Shown: positions 6,705-15,147 of the stretch, in pieces | Numbering within the stretch: the first letter of the stretch is position 1 | Layout: every line of letters starts with the position of its first letter | Notes under the pieces: generated by a model | What the model saw: the letters and a program-made list of their open reading frames with translations, nothing else | Databases searched by the model: none | What the model was told of the DNA's origin: nothing | Source of the DNA: RGIG3528 sp964653855 | Lineage (GTDB): Bacteria; Bacillota; Clostridia; Lachnospirales; Lachnospiraceae | Assembly (NCBI GenBank): GCA_964653855.1 | Contig: CAZZFV010000029.1 | Coordinates: 1-26,685 of the forward strand | Direction: 5' to 3' | DNA length: 26,685 bases | Position numbers and translations under genes: made by a program

Positions 6705-7334
6705 TTACAGCATTTCATTTTTTATCGCGAAAATTGCCGCCTGTGTTCTGTCCGAAACATTGATCTTTTTAAACAAATTTGAAGTATGATTTTTAATTGT
6801 TTTTTCCGACACGTTGAGCTTCGCAGCAATGTCCTTATTTGAAAGTCCCTGCGCGATAAGAAGCAAAATTTCTTTTTCTCTTCTTGTGATTTGAGAAATA
6901 TCCGCGCTTTCTTCTTTTTTTACCTTGATAATCGAAACAAGCTTCGGATCCACAAAATTTCCGCCGTCATACACTCTGTGTATCGCATGATAAAGCGTAT
7001 TAAAATCCGAATCTTTTAAAACATATCCCGATGCTCCGAGCGAAACCGCCTTGTGATAATATTGTGCTTCATCGTGAATCGAAAGAATTATCACGTTTAC
7101 GTCCGGTTCTTCATCCTTGATTTTTTGCAAGGCGTCAAGTCCGTTCATCTTCGGCATGCTTATGTCAAGAAGCAGCACATCGGGATGCGTATTTTGGACT
7201 ATTTCAACGCACGCTTCTCCGTCACTTGCTTCTCCCACAATTTCAATGTCGTCTTCAAGTTCCAAAAGACCTCTGATGCCTTCTCTTATTATGGAATGAT
7301 CGTCCGCTATTACTACTTTAATTTTTTTATTCAT
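6705..7334 (-). CDS. NarL/LuxR-family response regulator
   Basis: The 209-residue protein has a receiver domain followed by a LuxR-type DNA-binding domain. Receiver residues visible are Asp11-Asp12, the phosphorylation site Asp57 (VLLLDISMPKMNG), Ser85 and Lys107 (GYVLKDSD). The C-terminal domain (about 148-203) carries TRREKEILLLIAQGLSNKDI and LNVSEKTIKNHTSNLFKK. It resembles DegU/LiaR-like regulators. The gene starts eight bases after the kinase stop, with its Shine-Dalgarno overlapping that stop, so the pair is translationally linked. Targets cannot be inferred from sequence. The next gene downstream is parA, and no terminator separates them, so parAB may be read through from the kinase promoter. 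Confidence 0.95.
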   Translation of the reverse strand: MNKKIKVVIADDHSIIREGIRGLLELEDDIEIVGEASDGEACVEIVQNTHPDVLLLDISMPKMNGLDALQKIKDEEPDVNVIILSIHDEAQYYHKAVSLGASGYVLKDSDFNTLYHAIHRVYDGGNFVDPKLVSIIKVKKEESADISQITRREKEILLLIAQGLSNKDIAAKLNVSEKTIKNHTSNLFKKINVSDRTQAAIFAIKNEML

Positions 7335-7342
7335 GCACTTAC

Positions 7343-8329
7343 CTAATATTTATACGGAACGGTCACCAAAATTCCCGTCCCTTTGTTCTTCGGAGCAAAA
7401 ATTTCAAACTTACCGTTCAAAAACTCCGCCCGTTCTTTCATTATGAGCATCCCAAAATGATGCTCGTTTTTTTCTTTTTCCGTTTTCACGTCTTCCGATA
7501 TCCCGACTCCGTCATCCGTAATCTTTAACGATACCGTATCTTCATTATATATAAGAACAAATTTTGCCGTGTGTGCTCCGGAGTGCTCAAGAATATTATT
7601 GAACGCTTCCTGAGCGATTCTGTACAAATTCGTCTTTATTATATCACTTAAATCCCGTTTTTGATTTTCCGTTTTAACAAAAACTCTTACCGTCTTTAAT
7701 TGGTCTTTATGAGTGCAATAATTTTGAATCGAATCAATCAAATCAAAATCGTTTAACGTCGGTGGCCTCAAGTCATAAATTATGTCTCTTAAATCCATAA
7801 TCGTCTTTTTCAAGTCATCGACCATCGAGGCAACTTCCATTCTTGCTCTTGTCTCGTCTATTTCAAAAAGCCTGATAGCAAGCTCACACTTATGCGTTAT
7901 TCCTGTCATGTTTTGAATGCAGGAATCGTGAAGCTCGTTCGCAAGTTTGTTTCTTTCTATTTCTCTTAAATTAAATCTTCTTGTTTTTTCGACAGAATTA
8001 TCTTTTTTTTCATCGACGAGGGTTTTTTGATAAATTATTTCCTTTTCGGCATTGTTTAAAAGCTGATAATAAAAATCCACAAAATGCCTTATCTTGTTTG
8101 TTTTAATAAATGACTCTTCGTAGAATTTTTTATATCTGGTTAATTTTTCATTGAGTGCATTTATCTCATCCTCTTTATTGCCTTTTTCTTTCAAATCGTG
8201 CAATTCACTTTCGAGATCAGAAATACATTTTTCGTAATAAGCCGTTTGCGCCGTATAATCCGCAATTACCTCATTGCAAAAGAATTCTATTTCAAGATAA
8301 TCTTCATTTTTATAATAGTCGTTTTTCAT
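7343..8329 (-). CDS. Cytoplasmic sensor histidine kinase, DegS-like
   Basis: The 328-residue protein has no signal peptide or membrane helix. Residues about 30-130 are charged and heptad-rich, probably a coiled-coil sensor region. The dimerisation and phosphoacceptor part is HisKA_3 type: ERNKLANELHDSCIQNM, with His134 as the likely phosphorylated residue, and DLRPPTL. The ATPase part shows the N box IAQEAFNNILEHSGA, the G1 box ITDDGVGI and a final GTGILVTVPY. This architecture matches DegS-type soluble kinases that pair with NarL/LuxR regulators such as the adjacent one. The signal is unknown. The Shine-Dalgarno before the ATG is weak (GGGTG). The gene is the first of its transcript, driven from the promoter at 8366-8394. 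Confidence 0.93.
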   Translation of the reverse strand: MKNDYYKNEDYLEIEFFCNEVIADYTAQTAYYEKCISDLESELHDLKEKGNKEDEINALNEKLTRYKKFYEESFIKTNKIRHFVDFYYQLLNNAEKEIIYQKTLVDEKKDNSVEKTRRFNLREIERNKLANELHDSCIQNMTGITHKCELAIRLFEIDETRARMEVASMVDDLKKTIMDLRDIIYDLRPPTLNDFDLIDSIQNYCTHKDQLKTVRVFVKTENQKRDLSDIIKTNLYRIAQEAFNNILEHSGAHTAKFVLIYNEDTVSLKITDDGVGISEDVKTEKEKNEHHFGMLIMKERAEFLNGKFEIFAPKNKGTGILVTVPYKY

Positions 8330-8365
8330 TTTGCACCCGGTTTAAATTTTTGGTTTCACGGATTC

Positions 8366-8394
8366 ATTTTAATGCATCAAAAGTTGTTTGTAAA
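8366..8394 (-). promoter_or_regulatory. Promoter for the kinase-regulator operon
   Basis: On the minus strand, TTTACA (8389-8394) is followed by a 17-base spacer and TAAAAT (8366-8371). The start site would lie near 8359, about 30 bases before the kinase ATG. It lies immediately downstream of parS site 2, so ParB bound there could affect it. Confidence 0.65.
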
Positions 8395-8410
8395 GTCTTT
8401 GTATTTATCA

Positions 8411-8441
8411 AAAATGTTTCACGTGAAACGTGAAACATTTT
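8411..8441. promoter_or_regulatory. parS: parS site 2 nested in a 13-bp hairpin
   Basis: TGTTTCACGTGAAACG (8415-8430) matches the parS consensus at 15 of 16 positions. It shares its left half with a larger perfect inverted repeat, AAAATGTTTCACG (8411-8423) and CGTGAAACATTTT (8429-8441), with the five-base centre TGAAA. Three parS half-sites result, at a seven-base spacing. On the minus strand the hairpin ends in a T-run, so it could also end the rsmG transcript. Confidence 0.85.
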
Positions 8442-8514
8442 CTTACTGCACTCTTGTTACCATGCTTTTATTATTGTTCTTTTCGTATTTCACTTTTTTA
8501 TCGCGTTTTTTACA

Positions 8515-8546
8515 GTTTTCCTTATAACATCTTTTCCTTATAACGG
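8515..8546. repeat. 16-bp tandem duplication across the rsmG stop codon
   Basis: Two 16-base units (8515-8530 and 8531-8546) share the 13 bases TTTTCCTTATAAC. The second contains the rsmG stop codon (TTA at 8538-8540 on the plus strand). The first lies just downstream of the gene. Confidence 0.75.
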
Positions 8547-9266
8547 CTTACTCATTGTTTTCCCGCCCATTCTGGGATATGTGCCGGGCGTGTTACTTTT
8601 CTTTTCGATCAAAATAAACGATCTTTCATAATCCGAATTCGGAACGGTGTATTTTTCTACGCCCGTAGAATATCCCCCGAGCAAGCCTATCGCTTTTTTT
8701 GCTTCGTTAAATTCCTCGTCGATATTTCCCGACTTATACGGTACAAACATTCCGTGCACTTTTACAAAAGGCATGCAAAGCTCCGCAAGCGAATTTGTTT
8801 TTGCAACCGCACGCGATACACATAAGTCGAAACGCTCCCTGTATTCCGGTTTTCTTGCAACTTCTTCGCATCTTGCGTGAATTGCCTTGATTTTTTGAAG
8901 CTTCAAAGCACAAATCACATCACACAAAAAATTGATTCTTTTATTTAATGAATCCATGAGCACAAATTCCGATTCCGGAAACGCAATTTTTAAAGGAATT
9001 CCCGGGAAACCGGCGCCTGTCCCAATGTCTATCACCTTACAGCCTTTTTTTAGCATCTCGTATATCTTTTGATTTTTGCATATCAAAAGGCTGTCAACAA
9101 AATGCTTTGTCACAACGTCTTCGTATTCCGTGATTGCCGTGAGATTCATGACCTTGTTTTTTTCGATAAGCATGTCATAAAATATTTCAAACTGATTATA
9201 CTGCTCATCACTTAAACTTAAACCCAGTGCTTCTATTCCGTTTTTAAAAATAGTATTATCTCTCAT
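8538..9266 (-). CDS. rsmG: 16S rRNA (guanine-N7)-methyltransferase RsmG
   Basis: The 242-residue protein is RsmG (GidB), which uses S-adenosylmethionine to methylate N7 of G527 in 16S rRNA. The helical N terminus includes MNLTAITEYEDVVTKHFVDSL. The SAM-binding loop GTGAGFPG is at about 82-89, followed by DSLNKRINFL and VSRAVA. Length is normal for the family. It is the last gene of the rpmH-to-rsmG set, in the usual order after mnmG. Its stop codon lies inside a 16-bp tandem duplication, and the parS hairpin some 100 bases downstream could terminate its transcript. Confidence 0.96.
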   Translation of the reverse strand: MRDNTIFKNGIEALGLSLSDEQYNQFEIFYDMLIEKNKVMNLTAITEYEDVVTKHFVDSLLICKNQKIYEMLKKGCKVIDIGTGAGFPGIPLKIAFPESEFVLMDSLNKRINFLCDVICALKLQKIKAIHARCEEVARKPEYRERFDLCVSRAVAKTNSLAELCMPFVKVHGMFVPYKSGNIDEEFNEAKKAIGLLGGYSTGVEKYTVPNSDYERSFILIEKKSNTPGTYPRMGGKTMSKPL

Positions 9267-9292
9267 AAATCACCATATAAGTGTTATAAATC

Positions 9293-11179
9293 TTATTCCG
9301 CCCCATGCATCCCTCTCGCAAGGTACACAAGCAGCATCGAAACATCCGCCGGTGAAACGCCCGAAATTCTTGATGCCTGACCGATATTTTCGGGACGAAT
9401 CCGTTTTAATTTTTGTCTTGCCTCAATTCTTAGCGACGGCACATCGTCATAATCGATATTTTCGGGGATTTTTTTTGATTCCGTCTTCTTAAAAGCCTCA
9501 ACCTGCTTGTTTTGGCGCTCTATATAACCCGCATACTTGATTTCAATTTGCACCTGTTCGCAAACATCGGGCGGAAGAGCGACTCTTTCCTTATCGATTT
9601 CGGCAATTTTTTCATAATCAAATTCCGGTCTCGCAATCAAATCGGCAAGCGAAACGGCGGTTTTTAAGGGCGCACTTTCGTTTTTCGTCAAAAATTCCTG
9701 CACATAAGCCTTTCCGCCGACCATAGTATTTTTGAGTCTTTCGATTTCGTTCTTAATCTGTTCCTTTTTAATAAGAAACTTCTCGTATCTTTCGTCGGAA
9801 ATAAGTCCGATTTCGTGACCGAGATCCGTAAGACGCAAATCCGCATTGTCCTGTCTCAAAATGAGCCTGTACTCCGCGCGCGAAGTCATCATTCTGTAGG
9901 GCTCATGCGTTTCCTTTGTGCAAAGATCGTCTATCAAAACGCCTATGTAAGCGTCCGAACGGCTTAAGATAACGGGTTCAAGTCCCTTAATCTTTCTCGC
10001 AGCATTTATTCCCGCAATTATACCTTGCGCCGCAGCCTCTTCGTATCCCGAGCTGCCGTTCATCTGACCCGCCGAAAAAAGTCCCGAAATTTTCTTAAGC
10101 TCAAGACTCGGCTTTAATTGCATCGGATTTAAGCAATCGTACTCAATCGCATACGCATTTCTCACGATCCTCGCGTTTTCAAGTCCTTTTACCGAGCGAT
10201 ACATTGCGACTTGCACGTCTTCGGGGAGAGAACTACTCATTCCCGAAATATACATTTCGTTTGTATAATTTCCTTCAGGCTCAATAAACACCTGATGTCT
10301 GTCCTTGTCGGGGAACTTCATTACCTTGTCCTCAATCGACGGACAATATCTGGGGCCCGTACCCTTTATATTTCCGGAATACAACGGGCTTCTGTCTATA
10401 TTTTTCCTTATAATTTCATGCGTCGTTTCATTCGTATATGTAAGAAAGCAGGGTACCTGTTCCTTTTTTATCGATTCTTCCGTATTTTCAAACGAAAAAG
10501 GAACCGTTCTTTCATCGCCGTATTGAATTTCCATTTTAGAAAAGTCAATCGAACGCTTGTCTATACGCGCGGGAGTTCCGGTCTTAAAGCGATACATTTC
10601 TATTCCGAGCTTTTTTAAGGAATCCGTCAAATGATTTGCGGCAGGAAGTCCGTTCGGCCCCGTATAAGTATATGTATCACCGTAAACACATCTTGCGTTT
10701 AAATATGTTCCCGTGCAAATTATAGCGGCCTTGCAAGGATAAACTCCGCCGGAATATGTTCTGACACCCGTTACGCACCCGTCTTCAACTAGAATGTCCG
10801 CAACTTCCGCTTGCTTAAGCGTTAAATTTTCCTGATTTTCAAGCACCTTCCTCATCGAATCCTGATAAGCATGCTTGTCGGCCTGCGCACGAAGCGAGTG
10901 AACAGCGGGTCCACGTGATTCGTTTAACATCTTCGACTGGATATAGGTTTTATCTATATTCTTACCCATTTCCCCGCCGAGCGCATCAAGTTCTCTTACC
11001 AAATGGCCTTTCGACGTTCCTCCGATATTGGGATTGCAAGGCATTTGGGCTATCGAATCCGTGCTCACCATAAAAACAATTGTATTTACCTTTAATCTCG
11101 CACATGCAAGCGCAGCCTCGCATCCGGCATGACCGGCGCCGATAACCGCAACGTCATATGACTCATAAATATGATCCAT
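9293..11179 (-). CDS. mnmG: tRNA uridine-5-carboxymethylaminomethyl modification enzyme MnmG
   Basis: At 628 residues this is a full-length MnmG (GidA), the FAD protein that with MnmE modifies U34 in the wobble position of several tRNAs. The FAD-binding GAGHAG lies at 14-19, followed by CNPNIGGTSKGHLVRELDAL. The family segments TGTPARI and FSAGQMNGSSGYEEAAAQG are present, and the C-terminal helical region contains LRIEARQKL and QASRISGVSPADVS. The Shine-Dalgarno GGAG precedes the ATG. It lies 16 bases from the mnmE stop, so the two partner genes are co-transcribed. Confidence 0.98.
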   Translation of the reverse strand: MDHIYESYDVAVIGAGHAGCEAALACARLKVNTIVFMVSTDSIAQMPCNPNIGGTSKGHLVRELDALGGEMGKNIDKTYIQSKMLNESRGPAVHSLRAQADKHAYQDSMRKVLENQENLTLKQAEVADILVEDGCVTGVRTYSGGVYPCKAAIICTGTYLNARCVYGDTYTYTGPNGLPAANHLTDSLKKLGIEMYRFKTGTPARIDKRSIDFSKMEIQYGDERTVPFSFENTEESIKKEQVPCFLTYTNETTHEIIRKNIDRSPLYSGNIKGTGPRYCPSIEDKVMKFPDKDRHQVFIEPEGNYTNEMYISGMSSSLPEDVQVAMYRSVKGLENARIVRNAYAIEYDCLNPMQLKPSLELKKISGLFSAGQMNGSSGYEEAAAQGIIAGINAARKIKGLEPVILSRSDAYIGVLIDDLCTKETHEPYRMMTSRAEYRLILRQDNADLRLTDLGHEIGLISDERYEKFLIKKEQIKNEIERLKNTMVGGKAYVQEFLTKNESAPLKTAVSLADLIARPEFDYEKIAEIDKERVALPPDVCEQVQIEIKYAGYIERQNKQVEAFKKTESKKIPENIDYDDVPSLRIEARQKLKRIRPENIGQASRISGVSPADVSMLLVYLARGMHGAE

Positions 11180-11195
11180 AACTGTCTCCGATCGA

Positions 11196-12575
11196 TTATT
11201 TTCCCATACAAAAATCTTTAAATATCTTATCCGCCAAATCGTCCTCTATTTCTTCACCGATAATTTTTCCCAGACTTTCGTATGCATTCATGAGGTCAAT
11301 CGAAAAGAAATCTTCGGGCATTCCCATATCTATACTTTTTTTGACTTCGGAAAGTGAATTTGCGGTGTCCTGAAGCAATTCCTTGTGACGAAGCCTCGAA
11401 ATAAACATTTCTTCCTGCGTTTCTATTTTTCCGAGCCCGAAAAGCTGCTTTATTTCCGCAACAAAATTGTCTATTCCCGTTTCTTCTTTTGCGGAAATCA
11501 AAATCGGTTCAAAGCCTGTTTTTTCTTTTAACGTTTCTTTTGACACAACCTGTTTCAAATCCGATTTATTTAAAAGCACAATAACATTTTTGTTTTTTAT
11601 GAGTTCAAGTATTTTTAAATCGTCGCTATCAAGTTCTCGTGACGCATCAACCACAAATAAACACAAGTCCGCCGTATCTATTTCGTCAATCGCCTTTTTT
11701 ACGCCGAGCCCTTCAACTAAATCGCTTGTTTCCCTGATTCCCGCGGTATCTGTAATTTTTAAAGTAATTCCGTCAATCGTAATAATTTCTTCAAGCGTAT
11801 CTCTCGTTGTTCCCGGAATATCAGTCACAATTGCCCGATTCGTTCCCGTAAGAGTGTTCAGAAGCGTTGATTTTCCGACGTTCGGTTTTCCAAGGATCAC
11901 GGTCTTTATTCCGTTTTGAATAAATTTTCCGTTTTCAAACGAGGAAATCAGTTTCTCAATTTGCTCTTTTTCCGTGTCTATGTGTTCCGAAAGAACATCC
12001 GAAAATCCCGTTATGTCAATGTGCTCCGGATCGTCAAGCGCTGCCTCTATCTGTGCGGTATCCGTGAGAATCATGCTTCTTAAATCTTTTATTTTGTCGC
12101 TCAAAGCTCCTTTTAATTGCATCGCGGAATTTTTAACCGACTGCTCATTTGTCGCATTGATAATGTCAATAACCGCTTCCGCCTGCGACAAATCCATTTT
12201 TCCGTTTAAATATGCACGTTTACTGTATTCGCCGGGCTCGGCAAGCCTTGCTCCGTGTTTTATTACAAGCTCAAGAATGTTTTTTGTGACAAAATATCCG
12301 CCGTGGCAATTTATCTCAACCGTATCTTCACCCGTATAGCTGTGAGGCGCACGCATCACGGAAACGAGGACACTGTCATAAACTTTTCCGTTTTCACAAA
12401 TATCCCCATACACAAGCGTATGCGTTTTTTGCGTTTTCACGGATTTCGTTTTATTTTTGGGAACAAAAATCCTGTCCGCAATATTCACGGACTCGCTTCC
12501 GCTTATTCTTATTATGCTTATCCCGGCATTTGTGGCGCCTGTCGCAATTGCGCATATCGTGTCTTTTTGTATCAT
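11196..12575 (-). CDS. mnmE: tRNA modification GTPase MnmE
   Basis: The 459-residue protein is MnmE (TrmE), partner of MnmG in U34 modification. The N-terminal tetrahydrofolate-binding domain includes RAPHSYTGEDTVEINCHGG. The G domain has the P-loop GKPNVGKS (229-236), TDIPGTTRDT (switch I), DTAGIRETSD (G3) and LNKSDL (G4). The C terminus is CMGK, with the conserved functional Cys four residues from the end (family consensus CIGK). AAAGGA precedes the ATG. A hairpin separates it from jag. Confidence 0.98.
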   Translation of the reverse strand: MIQKDTICAIATGATNAGISIIRISGSESVNIADRIFVPKNKTKSVKTQKTHTLVYGDICENGKVYDSVLVSVMRAPHSYTGEDTVEINCHGGYFVTKNILELVIKHGARLAEPGEYSKRAYLNGKMDLSQAEAVIDIINATNEQSVKNSAMQLKGALSDKIKDLRSMILTDTAQIEAALDDPEHIDITGFSDVLSEHIDTEKEQIEKLISSFENGKFIQNGIKTVILGKPNVGKSTLLNTLTGTNRAIVTDIPGTTRDTLEEIITIDGITLKITDTAGIRETSDLVEGLGVKKAIDEIDTADLCLFVVDASRELDSDDLKILELIKNKNVIVLLNKSDLKQVVSKETLKEKTGFEPILISAKEETGIDNFVAEIKQLFGLGKIETQEEMFISRLRHKELLQDTANSLSEVKKSIDMGMPEDFFSIDLMNAYESLGKIIGEEIEDDLADKIFKDFCMGK

Positions 12576-12598
12576 TTTGTTCCTTTTTATACAAAATA

Positions 12599-12620
12599 AG
12601 GAGTGTCAAAAGACACTCCT
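12599..12620. terminator. Hairpin between jag and mnmE, possible weak terminator or processing site
   Basis: A perfect 9-bp stem, AGGAGTGTC and GACACTCCT, has a four-base loop AAAA. On the minus strand it is followed by TATTTTGT, a poor U-tract, so it may attenuate rather than end transcription into mnmE. The stem also contains AGGAG. Confidence 0.55.
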
Positions 12621-12679
12621 CAATTTTAGTCCAAGTTATAAAGAGTATCTTGAAATTCCAAACCGGTCAAAGCTTACAA

Positions 12680-13501
12680 TCAAATCTGTTCGCTCGGATC
12701 GATGGTAACCGTAACTCCCTCATATACTTCGCCTTCTTCAATATGTCCGTAACGGTAAGGTTCGCGCTCTGTTGTCTTCTTTTTGTCGAATCTGCTCTTA
12801 CCGTATCCCTGATATCCGCCTCTTCTGTTTCCGTATCCCGATCTGTTGTTGTTATATTTGCTGTAAGGTCTCACACCTTTCTTTAATGCAATTATAACCT
12901 TACGATACGGCTCCTCACCCTCAGAATAAGTTTCAACATACTTATCGTTTTGAAGTGTCGAATGAATTATTCTTCTTTCATAAGGATTCATAGGCTCAAG
13001 TGCAACCTGCTTTCCCGTCTTCTTAACCTTGCTTGCAATGTTCTTCGCAAGATTTTCAAGCGTTTCCTTACGTCTCTCACGGTAATTTTCGGTATCGAGC
13101 TTAATTTTGATGTAATCTTCCGATTCCTTGTTTACCACAAGGCTTACGAGATATTGAAGCGAATCGAGCGTCTGACCTCTTTTTCCGATCAAAACTCCCA
13201 TATTGTCTCCGAGAATCTCAAAGCTCATCGTCTGCTCTTCTTCGTCATAGGAGCCCTTAACCTCGTGCGGAATTTCCATAACCGTCAAAACATCATCCAA
13301 AAATTCAACCGCCTTGTCAAATTTTGTCTGCTTTACCGCAGCCTTAATCTTTGCAGGCTTTTTGTTTATTCCCAAAAATCCCTGCACAGGCTCTTCAAGA
13401 ACAACATAATCAATGTTTTCGAGTGACGTACCGAGAGCGACAATCGCTTCACCGATGGCATCGTCAACGGTTTTGCCCGTCGTTTCAATCCAGTTTCTCA
13501 T
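12680..13501 (-). CDS. jag: RNA-binding protein Jag/KhpB
   Basis: The 273-residue protein has the three-part Jag layout. A Jag-N domain (about 1-50) includes VVLEEPVQGFLGI. A KH domain includes GVLIGKRGQTLDSLQYL (about 102-118) and an R3H domain includes NPYERRIIHSTLQ (about 172-184). A tail rich in Gly, Arg, Tyr and Asn follows (about 215-245), then an acidic end. KhpB binds many transcripts, forms a complex with KhpA and affects cell elongation and division in related bacteria. The KH loop reads GKRG. GGAGG precedes the ATG. It follows yidC as in most Firmicutes. Confidence 0.95.
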   Translation of the reverse strand: MRNWIETTGKTVDDAIGEAIVALGTSLENIDYVVLEEPVQGFLGINKKPAKIKAAVKQTKFDKAVEFLDDVLTVMEIPHEVKGSYDEEEQTMSFEILGDNMGVLIGKRGQTLDSLQYLVSLVVNKESEDYIKIKLDTENYRERRKETLENLAKNIASKVKKTGKQVALEPMNPYERRIIHSTLQNDKYVETYSEGEEPYRKVIIALKKGVRPYSKYNNNRSGYGNRRGGYQGYGKSRFDKKKTTEREPYRYGHIEEGEVYEGVTVTIDPSEQI

Positions 13502-13522
13502 TTATCTATCCTCCAAAAAATT

Positions 13523-13578
13523 TGATGTTCGAATTAATTTCTTTTTAAGATGATGTTCGTCTTAATTTCTCTTTAAAA
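13523..13578. repeat. 28-bp tandem duplication across the yidC stop codon
   Basis: Two adjacent 28-base units (13523-13550 and 13551-13578) match at 24 of 28 positions. The second contains the last five codons and stop of yidC (stop at 13562-13564). The first is its copy in the spacer before jag. Confidence 0.8.
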
Positions 13579-14875
13579 TATTCGCATATTCGGAAATCGA
13601 CTTTGTTTTGGGTGCCTTAATTTCGGTATTTACGTTTTCATCCGCATCGTTGTCGGAATCGGACTTTTTCACATCACCCGAATTTTTCTTTTGCGCTTTT
13701 GTTGCGGAAGATCCGAGATTTGCGTAATAAGATGCCGTTTTCGGAGCCGTATAATCGATTGACTTTGTCTGACGCTTTGCAATTTCCGCCATTGCCGTCG
13801 AATTTTGAAGAACGCCGAGCTTTTCTCTTTTCTTCGCAAGCTTTGCGGAATTCTTTTCTATATACGCGTCCATATCCGAATGATCAAGGTAAATATTAAT
13901 AAATACCTGCTGGAGCAACGACACAACCGTGTTGATTATCCAGTAAATACCGATAACAAGCGAGAATCCGTAACAGAAAACACCCGACATAAAAGGCATT
14001 ACATAAAGCATTGTGTTCATGCTTTGAGCCATCGGATTGTCGTCATTCTTCTTGGTCATCGACTTATTCTGTATCTTCGAAAGAACAGAAGTTCCGAGCT
14101 GTGTCACAACGGCAAGCACAGGCACCAAAAGCGCAATGTTGAAAAAGCCGTTGATCTTTGCATAATACGAAGGGGAATTAAGGATGTTCAATCCGAAAAG
14201 CGAGAATATCGATTCTATCTTTTCGATTGTTCCGTTGATCTCCGCATTGTCAAGAGCCGGGAATGTCTCAAGAAGACTTGCCCAGTTTTCCGTACCGAAT
14301 TTTGTGAGAATATCTATCGTATGCGTTTGATTGATTATTCCCGATCCTATTTCATCCCACTTGCTTGTCGCAACCGTAAGCGCAGTTGCCTGAGATTGCA
14401 AGAAATCAAAGTATCCGTCCTGGCTCAAAATCGCATTTGCGATCGTTGTGTAAAGCGCATTGATGTCGGATACGTATGCGGGAATCGCATAAATAATTTT
14501 ATAAAGCGCAAACATTATCGGAAGAGTGATAAGAAGAGGAAGGCATCCGGAAGTCGGGCTTGTGCCGTATTTCTCGTAAACGGCCTGCTGCTCCTGTGCC
14601 TGAAGACGCTGCGACTGCTCGTCCTTTCTTCCCTTATACTTTTCGGTGATTTTTGTGAGCTCCGGCTGCATTTTTGCGGAAAGCTTCGAAAATCTTTGCT
14701 GCTTCACCGTAAGCGGAAGCATAAGCATCTTAACGATAACCGTAAACACAACAAGCGTAACGGCTATATTTTCGATTCCGATTAAGGACAACAATTCATA
14801 AAGCCAGTTGAATATAAGTCCGAATATCCATGCAAACGGTTTAAGAATACCCGAAACCTGTGTAAGAATAATCAT
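13562..14875 (-). CDS. yidC: Membrane protein insertase YidC/OxaA
   Basis: This 437-residue polytopic protein inserts membrane proteins alone or with SecYEG. The first conserved membrane segment is IAVTLVVFTVIVKMLMLPLT (about 37-56), followed by the cytosolic coiled hairpin KQQRFSKLSAKMQPELTKI and the second conserved segment SGCLPLLITLPIMFALYKII. An extracytoplasmic insertion of about 100 residues precedes three further membrane segments (about 245-330) and a basic cytosolic tail. Lys49 occupies the place of the conserved hydrophilic-groove Arg, a conservative change. No lipobox is visible. GGAGG precedes the ATG. It sits between yidD and jag as usual. Confidence 0.96.
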   Translation of the reverse strand: MIILTQVSGILKPFAWIFGLIFNWLYELLSLIGIENIAVTLVVFTVIVKMLMLPLTVKQQRFSKLSAKMQPELTKITEKYKGRKDEQSQRLQAQEQQAVYEKYGTSPTSGCLPLLITLPIMFALYKIIYAIPAYVSDINALYTTIANAILSQDGYFDFLQSQATALTVATSKWDEIGSGIINQTHTIDILTKFGTENWASLLETFPALDNAEINGTIEKIESIFSLFGLNILNSPSYYAKINGFFNIALLVPVLAVVTQLGTSVLSKIQNKSMTKKNDDNPMAQSMNTMLYVMPFMSGVFCYGFSLVIGIYWIINTVVSLLQQVFINIYLDHSDMDAYIEKNSAKLAKKREKLGVLQNSTAMAEIAKRQTKSIDYTAPKTASYYANLGSSATKAQKKNSGDVKKSDSDNDADENVNTEIKAPKTKSISEYANILKRN

Positions 14876-14931
14876 AAATTTTACCTCCGTATTTCCGTCC
14901 TACTTACTCACTTCAAACAAAAAAAAGTACG

Positions 14932-15147
14932 TCAAGGTACAGGGTCATATCCGCCTTTGTGAAAAGGATTACACCTAAGAATCCTTTTGGCGGTAAGATA
15001 AGAGCCCTTTACCACGCCATACTTTTCGTACGCTTCGATTGCATATTGAGAACAGGAAGGTGTGTAAATACATGTCGGCCTTCCCTTTAATGGAGAGATA
15101 TACTTACGATATATAAAAATCAATTTAATAAATATCTTTTTCATCAT
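14932..15147 (-). CDS. yidD: Membrane protein insertion efficiency factor YidD
   Basis: The 71-residue protein is a standard YidD. It has a short hydrophobic and basic N terminus (KKIFIKLIFIYRKYISPL) and then the three-Cys family core CIYTPSCSQYAIEAYEKYG and RILRCNPFHKGGYDPVP. YidD assists YidC at the inner face of the membrane. Its start overlaps the end of rnpA by 23 bases, so the two are translationally coupled. This matches the usual rnpA-yidD-yidC order. Confidence 0.97.
   Translation of the reverse strand: MMKKIFIKLIFIYRKYISPLKGRPTCIYTPSCSQYAIEAYEKYGVVKGSYLTAKRILRCNPFHKGGYDPVP

Noticed and set aside
13805..14785. 326-codon plus-strand frame opposite yidC
   Set aside because: The translation is rich in Arg, Lys and Cys without family features, and it lies opposite a canonical yidC.
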